The notes below the pieces were generated by a model. It worked only from the letters and a program-made list of their open reading frames with translations. It searched no databases and was not told the origin of the DNA. This document shows positions 34,743 through 42,390 of a stretch of DNA of 64,000 nt, one piece after another (the first letter of the stretch is position 1; each line of letters opens with the position of its first letter). Position numbers and translations under genes: made by a program. Source of the stretch: an uncultured Clostridia bacterium (GTDB lineage: Bacteria; Bacillota; Clostridia; TANB77; CAG-508); contig CAKPJC010000010.1 in the NCBI GenBank assembly GCA_934162535.1, positions 1-64,000 on the forward strand, given 5' to 3'.

Positions 34743-35807
34743 TTACTTACTACTTTCTATTATTCCTCCACCTAATACTATATCATCAATATAAAATACT
34801 GCTGATTGGCCTGGTGTAATCCTTTGAATAGGATTATCAAATATAACTTTTATCACATTATTTTCCGTCATTTCTATTATTGCCTTTTCTTCTTTACTAG
34901 AGTATCTTGTTTTTACTAGAACTTCCATTTTATCTTTTAATTCATCTACTAATAGTAAATTAACATCTTTTACTAACATTTCTTTTTTATATGTTTCATT
35001 TTCTGTTCCAACAATTAATTCATTTTTGTTTTTATTGAATCCTATAACAAATAATGGCTCACTATATGATATTCCAAGTCCCTTTCTTTGACCTATTGTA
35101 TATTTATATAATCCTGTATGTTTACCTAATACTTCTCCCTTAGAGTTTACAATATTTCCTTCTATTGGTATTAAATTCGAATTCATTTCTAAAAACTTTT
35201 TATAGTCTCCATCTGGTATAAAACATATATCTTCACTATCTGGCTTGTTTGCAACTTTTAAATTATGTTTTCTTGCGATTTCTCGTATTTTGTCTTTACT
35301 CTCAAAATCTGCAAGTGGAAATACAACATGTTGAATTAAATCTTTTGGCATATTCCATAGAACATAGCTTTGGTCTTTTCTACCAGCTTTTGATTTTTTT
35401 AATACCCATCTACCATATTTTTCACTGTATTCTGTTTTTGCATAGTGTCCTGTTGCAAGGTAATTGCATCCCAATTCTTTTGCTTTTTTCCACATATATC
35501 CGAATTTCATGTATTTATTACATACAATACATGGATTTGGAGTTCTTTGATTAGAATATTCTTCAATAAAGTTATCAATTACTTTACATTTGAATTCATC
35601 TTTATAGTTATATGTAAAGTGTGGTATGCCAATTGATTTGCATACATTTTTCGCATCAATATATGTATTTATATTACAGCAACTACTTCCTGCAAATAAT
35701 TCCAATGTTGCACCTATTACTTCATATCCTTCATCTTTTAGAAGTAGTGCTGATACTGAACTGTCAACACCACCACTCATTCCTAATAGTACTTTTTTAT
35801 TTTCCAT
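34743..35807 (-). CDS. mnmA: tRNA 2-thiouridine synthesis protein MnmA
   Basis: A protein of 354 residues. LLGMSGGVDSSVSALLLKDE is the PP-loop, NPCIVCNKYMKFGYM holds the first catalytic Cys, SEDICFIPDGDYKKFL the second, and YTIGQRKGLGI the following conserved stretch. MnmA uses sulfur delivered by a Cys desulfurase to make 2-thiouridine at the wobble position. It follows sufU by 29 bases, so sulfur transfer genes are grouped. Confidence 0.97.
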   Translation of the reverse strand: MENKKVLLGMSGGVDSSVSALLLKDEGYEVIGATLELFAGSSCCNINTYIDAKNVCKSIGIPHFTYNYKDEFKCKVIDNFIEEYSNQRTPNPCIVCNKYMKFGYMWKKAKELGCNYLATGHYAKTEYSEKYGRWVLKKSKAGRKDQSYVLWNMPKDLIQHVVFPLADFESKDKIREIARKHNLKVANKPDSEDICFIPDGDYKKFLEMNSNLIPIEGNIVNSKGEVLGKHTGLYKYTIGQRKGLGISYSEPLFVIGFNKNKNELIVGTENETYKKEMLVKDVNLLLVDELKDKMEVLVKTRYSSKEEKAIIEMTENNVIKVIFDNPIQRITPGQSAVFYIDDIVLGGGIIESSK

Positions 35808-35836
35808 TTACTGTTTCCTTTCTAAAAAGACATTTC

Positions 35837-36265
35837 CTATCCATTTAGCATGTCCTCTATTGTGTGCCATGCAAGTAATGCACATTTAACTCTTGCTGGC
35901 ATATTTGCAACATTTTTAAATGCTATAGCATCTTCCAGTTTTTTTAGTTCTTCTTCACTTTTTGTTTCTCTTTTTATCATACCTATAAATGTTTTTATGA
36001 TTTCTCTTGCTTCTTCAATTGTCTTACCCCTTAGTGTATCTATCATTATTGATGTTGATGCCTGTGAAATGGCACACCCATGTCCTGTGAATGCCATGTC
36101 TTCTATCACATCTCCATTTAATTTTATTTCTAATTCTATTTCATCTCCACAGTTGGGATTATGTCCTTTTTCGCTAAAACTACAATTTTCTAACTTTTTC
36201 TTATTATATGAATTCATGCTGTGTTCCATTATAATGTCATTATATACATCTGTTAAATCTTCCAT
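35837..36265 (-). CDS. sufU: Fe-S assembly sulfur-transfer protein SufU
   Basis: A protein of 142 residues of the IscU/SufU fold. The zinc/cluster ligands are in NPNCGDEIELEI (Cys and Asp), FTGHGCAISQAS and ARVKCALLAWHT. The insertion between the last two (RETKSEEELKKLEDAIAFKN) is typical of SufU, not IscU. SufU takes persulfide sulfur from SufS. It has its own consensus promoter and stands apart from sufS because of an inserted lipoprotein gene. Confidence 0.95.
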   Translation of the reverse strand: MEDLTDVYNDIIMEHSMNSYNKKKLENCSFSEKGHNPNCGDEIELEIKLNGDVIEDMAFTGHGCAISQASTSIMIDTLRGKTIEEAREIIKTFIGMIKRETKSEEELKKLEDAIAFKNVANMPARVKCALLAWHTIEDMLNG

Positions 36266-36323
36266 ATTTTTACCTTTCTTCCTTAAACTTTTTAATGTGT
36301 TATGTATATTTAGAACAATTTAA

Positions 36324-36352
36324 ATTATACCATCGTGGGTGTTAATTGTCAA
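36324..36352 (-). promoter_or_regulatory. Consensus promoter of sufU-mnmA
   Basis: TTGACA (36352-36347), exactly 17 bases, then TATAAT (36329-36324) on the minus strand, about 60 bases before the sufU start. Both boxes match the sigma-A consensus fully. Confidence 0.85.
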
Positions 36353-36598
36353 TGTTGCAAAAAGATAGGCATCACAAAAAAACAGATAGAATTCGTATCT
36401 GTGTAAGGTACAAAACAATCCATTATAACTTTATTAATTTCGATAAATATATTTTCTATAGTACTCGTTAAATTTTCTCGATTATATCTTGGTCGACCAG
36501 TTTTGTAACCTTACTTTACAAAATATGAATTTAGGTCAATACAATCGATAAAAGGTGTTTTTTCTTCGTGACTTTTTTCAGTCCCTTCTTAAAGATTT
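36353..36598. other. Gene-free segment with nested inverted repeats, between the lipoprotein gene and the sufU promoter
   Basis: No ORF is credible. ACAGATA/TATCTGT forms a small hairpin (36381-36402). TAAGGTACAAAAC (36404-36416) is complementary, with one bulge, to GTTTTGTAACCTTA (36500-36513), and that right arm can instead pair locally with TTACAAAA just after it. There is no clear T run. With the sufU promoter at 36324-36352, this accounts for the whole gene-free stretch from 36266 to 36598. It may be the edge of inserted DNA. Confidence 0.5.
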
Positions 36599-36985
36599 TT
36601 ACTCCGTAAAGGAGATGCTTATCGCATAGTACTCCTTCGCATTACCCGCTTCGTCAATACTCTCGCTGCAATCGCAACTGAGTACATCAGCCCAGGCCTC
36701 ATCTATGTCGTACTCTTGCATATCATTACAAGCATCACACTTGAAGGCAACATGCGCAGTATCTCCTCTTTTTAGGGAAATCTGCATCTTATTGCGCAGC
36801 GCAATGTCTTTGCCGGACCAATTGTATCCGGCTCCATTAAAGCTCTTACCAACGAAAGATCCTCCGTTTGAAGCTGTAATGGATACAGTAGCGTGATTGT
36901 CGTCTTTCTTGAGTGCATCGCCACACGACGATAAAGCAAAACACCCAATAATAATTGTCATGATAACAGCAACAACTTTGTTCAT
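36599..36985 (-). CDS. Lipoprotein of unusual base composition, probably acquired
   Basis: A protein of 128 residues. A lipoprotein signal MNKVVAVIMTIIIGCFALSS ends at a lipobox Cys (LSSC). The mature domain has VSITASNGGSFVGKSFN, a beta-rich stretch, and four Cys as CDAC and CDC pairs (FKCDACNDMQ, LSCDCSE). It should be a small secreted domain held by metal or disulfides on the cell surface. The family is not recognised. The row 36661-36720 has 31 G+C of 60, far above the neighbours, and the codons end mostly in C and G. It lies within the suf cluster with its own promoter, so recent transfer is likely. Confidence 0.8.
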   Translation of the reverse strand: MNKVVAVIMTIIIGCFALSSCGDALKKDDNHATVSITASNGGSFVGKSFNGAGYNWSGKDIALRNKMQISLKRGDTAHVAFKCDACNDMQEYDIDEAWADVLSCDCSESIDEAGNAKEYYAISISFTE

Positions 36986-37088
36986 ATTTATGTCTCCTTT
37001 TTAAATATTTCATTGGGGAACTGCTACATGTTAATAAACCAATAATGCGGTTATACCTACCTCCTTGTTGTATTTCTTTTTATATAAA

Positions 37089-37102
37089 AAGGCTTTTGCC
37101 TT
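37089..37102 (-). terminator. Short terminator of sufS, overlapping the lipoprotein promoter region
   Basis: AAGGC/GCCTT with loop of four, followed by TTTTTAT on the minus strand. It lies about 25 bases after the sufS stop. Because the lipoprotein promoter is upstream of it, the same hairpin would form the very 5' end of the lipoprotein mRNA. Confidence 0.5.
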
Positions 37103-37111
37103 GACATGTTT

Positions 37112-37126
37112 ATTATACCATATTTT

Positions 37127-37140
<14 letters not shown>
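37112..37140 (-). promoter_or_regulatory. Consensus promoter of the lipoprotein gene, overlapping the sufS 3' end
   Basis: TTGACA (37140-37135), 17 bases, TATAAT (37117-37112). The -35 box is formed by the last codons of sufS (V-D-I-I-stop). The mRNA would carry a leader of about 120 bases. An AAGGAGG in that leader has no start codon at a proper distance, while AAAAGGAG sits just before the gene. Confidence 0.8.
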
Positions 37141-38374
<1,234 letters not shown>

Positions 38375-38566
38375 TTAGAAATCCTTTCTATATATTTGAC
38401 ATTTATTTTTATTTGTGATAATATATTTATATAAAAGAATAAGAGTTTACGCCCTTATTCCAGTGTTTGTTTGTTTTGAGATATATCCTGTTCAGGATAT
38501 ATCTCAATTTTTCTTTTTTCAGAACTATATTTAAATATGTATTGGTAAATACTCTAATCAAACACT
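38375..38566 (-). promoter_or_regulatory. Structured leader of sufS, candidate attenuator
   Basis: From the predicted start near 38566 the RNA can form three elements. CAAACACT at its 5' end pairs with AGTGTTTG (38462-38469). GAGATATATCCTG / CAGGATATATCTC is a perfect 13-bp hairpin with a 2-base loop (38478-38505). GAATAAG / CTTATTC (38460-38437) is followed by TTTTAT and resembles a terminator. The 5' part GATTAGAGTATTTAC (38559-38545) can alternatively pair with GTAAACTCTTATTC in the terminator. Competing structures of this kind are typical of attenuation. No known riboswitch class was recognised. Confidence 0.5.
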
Positions 38567-38572
38567 TGAATA

Positions 38573-38601
38573 ATTATATCATAGCCAAAACGCATCGTCA
38601 A
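38573..38601 (-). promoter_or_regulatory. Promoter of sufS
   Basis: TTGACG (38601-38596), 17 bases, TATAAT (38578-38573) on the minus strand, just past the sufD stop. It allows sufS to be made independently of sufCBD. Confidence 0.8.
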
Positions 38602-38625
38602 TATTTTACGAACTTTTTTTCGGTT

Positions 38626-39672
38626 TTAGTTTAATTTATTATCAATTTCATTTAATACTTCGTTTTTTAGTTCTTCATCTGTTATTCTTTCAATAATCTT
38701 ATTAAAATTAGCTTTTACCATAAGCTTAACCGCTTCTTTATAGCTTAATCCTCTGCTCATAATATAGAACAATTGATTATTATCAATTTTACCAGAAGCA
38801 GTTGAATGATTACCTTCCACATTATCTTCTGTACATAAAAGCATAGGCAATGCAATAGATTTAGCTTTATCTGATAAAAGCATGCAATATTCATTCTCAT
38901 TTCCTTTAGCTTTTTTACAACCTTTCTTAAAATCAATTGTACCTTTGAAATTCTTTTTAGCACTATCTCGTAATGCTCCTTGAACATCAATATCTATATT
39001 TGTTTTAATTCCTCTTAATTCTGCAATATAATTGATGTCTTTTCTCTGGTTATCTATTCCAAGATATATTGATTTTAAATCATTATCTGCATTTTCTCCA
39101 ATAATATTTGAATAATAATTAGATACACTTGTTTTGCCACCAATATCTATAATTGTATATTTTAATTTTGAATTAGCTTTTAATGTATTTTCTATTGCTT
39201 CAAAATTATCGGATTTCTCATTTAGTAAATTTACGATATTAATGTTAAGTTTTGCATTTTCATTTATGATTGTTTTTATTATTCCATTGTGCAAACATTT
39301 ATTTGATGTATTAGATTTATATACAATTGTAACATTTGCATCATTATTTGCTATTATTTCTATTTGGTTTATAAGATTTAGATTATTATCATCAAAATTA
39401 TATATTATTTTTACATTTTCATTTTTGCTATTTGTTTGTATTCTTATTTTATTATTCACAGTTTCATAATTTAGTTTCTCTAGAATTTTGCCATTACCAT
39501 ATATTAATGGTTTATTTGAAGTTTGATTATCAATAATACTTTTATCATTAATAATTTCTGCATTTTTAAATTCAGCAATTTTTTTTGGTATATCAAGTTC
39601 AACTTCTATATTGTTTATTAAAAAGTTTCTTGCTGTTCTTATTGGTGTATCATTTACTCTTAATTTTTCCAT
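38626..39672 (-). CDS. sufD: Fe-S scaffold subunit SufD
   Basis: A protein of 348 residues, a beta-helix partner of SufB. The middle alternates short strands, and the C-terminal part has the conserved ADNDLKSIYLGIDNQRKDIN-type core and LPMLLCTEDNVEGNHSTASGK, followed by QLFYIMSRGLSYKEAVKLMV. It is shorter than Escherichia coli SufD. The start overlaps the sufB stop by one base, so the two should be translated together at a fixed ratio. Confidence 0.93.
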   Translation of the reverse strand: MEKLRVNDTPIRTARNFLINNIEVELDIPKKIAEFKNAEIINDKSIIDNQTSNKPLIYGNGKILEKLNYETVNNKIRIQTNSKNENVKIIYNFDDNNLNLINQIEIIANNDANVTIVYKSNTSNKCLHNGIIKTIINENAKLNINIVNLLNEKSDNFEAIENTLKANSKLKYTIIDIGGKTSVSNYYSNIIGENADNDLKSIYLGIDNQRKDINYIAELRGIKTNIDIDVQGALRDSAKKNFKGTIDFKKGCKKAKGNENEYCMLLSDKAKSIALPMLLCTEDNVEGNHSTASGKIDNNQLFYIMSRGLSYKEAVKLMVKANFNKIIERITDEELKNEVLNEIDNKLN

Positions 39673-41069
39673 TATCCAATTGCCCCCTCTAATTCAAGAT
39701 TTATTAAATTATTCATTTCTACTGCATATTCTACTGGTAATTCTTTTGATATAGGATATGCAAATCCTCTTACTATCATTGCTTTTGCATCTTCTTCTGA
39801 TAATCCTCTTGACATTAAGTAGAATATTTCCTTGTCACTTATTTTTCCTATTTTAGCTTCATGAGAAAATTCCACTTCATCTGTTCTAATATCATTTACA
39901 GGTATTGTATCTGATTTTGATATATCATCTAGCATAAGTGATTCACAGCTTACACTACATTTTGAATTTTTTGCATTTTCATTTATTCTTACTAATGCTC
40001 TATAAGTACATGCTCCACCATCTTTTGATATTGATTTTGAATTTACAACAGATGATGTATTTGGTGCATTGTGAACTGTTTTAAATCCTGTATCTAGGTT
40101 TTGTCCGCCACCTGCAAATGTTATACCTGTATATTCAGTCTTTGCGCCTTCTCCATTTAATATGCTCATTGGGTATAACATAGATACTTTTGATCCAAAT
40201 GAACCTGTTACCCAATCTATTTGTGCATTTTTACCTACAATAGCTTTTTTAGTATTTAGGTTCATCATGTTTTTTGACCAGTTTTCTATTGTTGAATATC
40301 TTAAATAGCTATTGTCTTTTACATATAATTCTACACAACCTGCATGTAAATTTACTTTATTATACTTTGGTGCTGAACAGCCTTCTATAAAGTGTAAACT
40401 TGCACCTTCATCTACTATTATTAGTGTATGCTCAAATTGCCCTGATTCTGGTGAATTAAGCCTGAAATATGATTGTAATGGAAAATCAAGTTTTACACCT
40501 TTTGGTATATATACAAATGAACCTCCTGACCATACTGCTGCATGTAGTGCAACAAATTTATGGTCACTTATTGGTACACATTTCATAAAGTGTTCTTTTA
40601 CTATTTCTGGATAATCTCTTACTGCTGATTCCATATCTGTATATATTACCCCTTGTTTTATTAAATCTTCTTTCATACTATGATATACAACTTCTGAGTC
40701 ATATTGTGCGCCCACACCTGCTAATGATTTTTGCTCTGCTTCTGGTATACCTAATTTATCAAATGTTTCTTTTATATAATCTGGTACATCATCCCAATTT
40801 GAATTTAATTTTGTTTTTGGTCTTACATATGTTGCTATCTCGTCCATTTTTAGTTCTGATAAATCTGGCCCCCATGTAGGTAATTCTAATTTATTGTACA
40901 TTTCTAATGCTTTTAGTCTAATTTCTAACATCCATTCTGGTTCATTTTTTTGTCTTGATATTTCTTCAACAATTTCTCTGTTTAAACCTTTTTCCATCTT
41001 GAAGTCATATTCATCTGCATTTTTGATGTCATATATATTTCTGTTTATATCCTCTACATTTGTTTTCAT
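39672..41069 (-). CDS. sufB: Fe-S scaffold subunit SufB
   Basis: A protein of 465 residues. WDDVPDYIKETFDKLGIPEA, then VVYHSMKEDLIKQGVIYTDM, mark the N-terminal domain. YIPKGVKLDFPLQSYFRLN, TLIIVDEGASLHFIEGCSAP and NAPNTSSVVNSKSISKDGG build the beta-helix. The C-terminal ISDKEIFYLMSRGLSEEDAK is shared with SufD. SufB is where the new cluster forms within SufBC2D. It lies 1 base after sufC. Confidence 0.97.
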   Translation of the reverse strand: MKTNVEDINRNIYDIKNADEYDFKMEKGLNREIVEEISRQKNEPEWMLEIRLKALEMYNKLELPTWGPDLSELKMDEIATYVRPKTKLNSNWDDVPDYIKETFDKLGIPEAEQKSLAGVGAQYDSEVVYHSMKEDLIKQGVIYTDMESAVRDYPEIVKEHFMKCVPISDHKFVALHAAVWSGGSFVYIPKGVKLDFPLQSYFRLNSPESGQFEHTLIIVDEGASLHFIEGCSAPKYNKVNLHAGCVELYVKDNSYLRYSTIENWSKNMMNLNTKKAIVGKNAQIDWVTGSFGSKVSMLYPMSILNGEGAKTEYTGITFAGGGQNLDTGFKTVHNAPNTSSVVNSKSISKDGGACTYRALVRINENAKNSKCSVSCESLMLDDISKSDTIPVNDIRTDEVEFSHEAKIGKISDKEIFYLMSRGLSEEDAKAMIVRGFAYPISKELPVEYAVEMNNLINLELEGAIG

Positions 41070-41070
41070 A

Positions 41071-41820
41071 TTACATATCTTCCTTCTTATAGTTTTTATA
41101 TCCTTGTTCTTCGATTTCTTTTGCTAATTCTGCTGAACCTGTTTTTACGATTTTGCCATTTACTAATATGTGTACATAATCAACCTTTAGGTTTTCTAAG
41201 ATTTTCATATTATGTGTAATTATTAGTATCGCATTTTCATCATTTTTGAACATGTCTATTCCTTTTGATACTGCTCTTACCGCATCTACGTCAAGTCCTG
41301 AATCTGTTTCGTCAAGTATTGCTAGTTTAGGATTTAATACTAACATTTGTAATATTTCGTTTTTCTTTTTTTCTCCACCGGAAAATCCTACATTAAGGTT
41401 TCTTTCTACTAGTTTAGGATTCATGTTTAATTCTTCTACATATTTTTCTACTTCATCTCTTAATTGAAATATTTTTACAGGTTTTCCTGTTATTTTATTT
41501 TTTGCATATTTTAGAAAGTTCATTGTAGATATTCCTGGTATTTCTTGTGGTAACTGGAATGACATAAAGATTCCCTTTCTAGCAATTTTGTCTGTTGTTA
41601 GGTTTGTTATATCTTCATTATCAAATATTATTTCTCCACTTTCTTTTTGATATTCAGGATTATTTAATATTGCATGTGCTGTTGTTGATTTTCCGGCACC
41701 ATTTGGTCCCATTATTACATGTACTTCACCTTTGTTTATTGTTAAGTTTAAACCTTTTAATATTTCTTTTTCTTCTGCTTTTACATATACGTCTTTTATT
41801 TCTAATAGTTTTTCTGCCAT
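41071..41820 (-). CDS. sufC: Fe-S assembly ATPase SufC
   Basis: A protein of 249 residues of the ABC ATPase type. HVIMGPNGAGKSTTAHAIL is Walker A, VGFSGGEKKKNEILQMLVLN the signature, LAILDETDSGLDVDAVRAVS Walker B with the D loop, and ILIITHNMKIL the switch His. The SGGEKK variant is the SufC form. Its ATP cycle drives shape change of SufB-SufD. It follows the DtxR-like regulator gene by 4 bases, which places the regulator in the same transcript. Confidence 0.97.
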   Translation of the reverse strand: MAEKLLEIKDVYVKAEEKEILKGLNLTINKGEVHVIMGPNGAGKSTTAHAILNNPEYQKESGEIIFDNEDITNLTTDKIARKGIFMSFQLPQEIPGISTMNFLKYAKNKITGKPVKIFQLRDEVEKYVEELNMNPKLVERNLNVGFSGGEKKKNEILQMLVLNPKLAILDETDSGLDVDAVRAVSKGIDMFKNDENAILIITHNMKILENLKVDYVHILVNGKIVKTGSAELAKEIEEQGYKNYKKEDM

Positions 41821-41824
41821 TATA

Positions 41825-42280
41825 TTACACTTCCTTTTTTCTTAATACTTTTCTTCTACAATTTCTACATTCTTCTTTGTTAATATCATAATTGCAATCT
41901 AAATTATAGATTCCTAATAAATTATGCACATATTTTGTTAATGCATTCAATGTATTATCTTTTAATACTGATTTTATTTTTATTGCTTCTTCTTCTGCTT
42001 CTTCTTTTTGTACTCCTAAAATTTCAGTTAGAAATATGTATGCAATGTCATATGCCTCTAAGATTTTTTTCGACAGTTGTTCCCCTTCTGGTGTTAATTC
42101 TATTTCTCCATATACTTCATAATTTACTAAGCCTTTGGCTTTTAAAATGTTTATTGCTTTGTTTACACTTGGTTTTGAACAATTCATCTTTTCTGCTATT
42201 GTTGTTACTCTTATTTTTTCTCCTTGTTTTTTTAGGACATATATTGTTTTTAAATATTCTTCTAAAGAGCTTGTTATCAT
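41825..42280 (-). CDS. DtxR/MntR-like regulator of the suf operon, altered metal site and Cys tail
   Basis: A protein of 151 residues from ATG 42280, which follows AAAAGGAG. The winged helix (SLEEYLKTIYVLKKQGEKIR to GEIELTPEG) and the helical dimer domain (SKKILEAYDIAYIFLTEILG) are those of DtxR/MntR repressors. Aligning by eye to Bacillus MntR, the ligands Asp8, Glu11, His77, Glu99, Glu102 and His103 become Glu8, Lys11, Tyr77, Ile100, Lys103 and Ser104, so the usual metal site is gone. The tail instead has C129-x8-C138-x2-C141, plus Cys34 in the DNA-binding part. As first gene before sufCBD it may sense Fe-S cluster supply rather than free metal (inference). Confidence 0.85.
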   Translation of the reverse strand: MITSSLEEYLKTIYVLKKQGEKIRVTTIAEKMNCSKPSVNKAINILKAKGLVNYEVYGEIELTPEGEQLSKKILEAYDIAYIFLTEILGVQKEEAEEEAIKIKSVLKDNTLNALTKYVHNLLGIYNLDCNYDINKEECRNCRRKVLRKKEV

Positions 42281-42295
42281 ATTATTCTCCTTTTT

Positions 42296-42311
42296 GTTAA
42301 CCTCGGCTAAC
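42296..42311 (-). promoter_or_regulatory. Palindromic operator candidate at the regulator-sufCBD start site
   Basis: On the minus strand GTTAGCCGAGGTTAAC is a 7-bp imperfect palindrome around GA. It lies directly after the -10 box, over the expected start of transcription. It shares the GTTAGCC core of DtxR-family boxes, so autoregulation by the first gene is likely. Confidence 0.6.
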
Positions 42312-42340
42312 ATTATACTTCCATTTTATGTTTTTGTCAA
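42312..42340 (-). promoter_or_regulatory. Consensus promoter of the regulator-sufCBD operon
   Basis: TTGACA (42340-42335), 17 bases, TATAAT (42317-42312). Start of transcription is expected near 42305, within the palindrome. Confidence 0.85.
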
Positions 42341-42351
42341 TAGACGTGAGA

Positions 42352-42377
42352 AAAATCTCCCTAAAAAGGAAGATTTT
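42352..42377 (-). terminator. Terminator of the leucine-rich-repeat gene
   Basis: AAAATCTCCC pairs with GGAAGATTTT (one G-U) with a 6-base loop, and TTTTT follows on the minus strand. Confidence 0.7.
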
Positions 42378-42390
42378 ACTTCTTGAAGTC

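Noticed and set aside
38461..38520. Plus-strand terminator of a small plus-strand RNA in the sufS leader
   Set aside because: The hairpin at 38478-38505 has T residues on the plus strand, but a consensus minus-strand promoter and competing minus-strand structures fit a sufS leader better. It is not fully excluded.
38375..38566. T-box leader for sufS
   Set aside because: No AGGGTGG-type T-box sequence or specifier arrangement was found.
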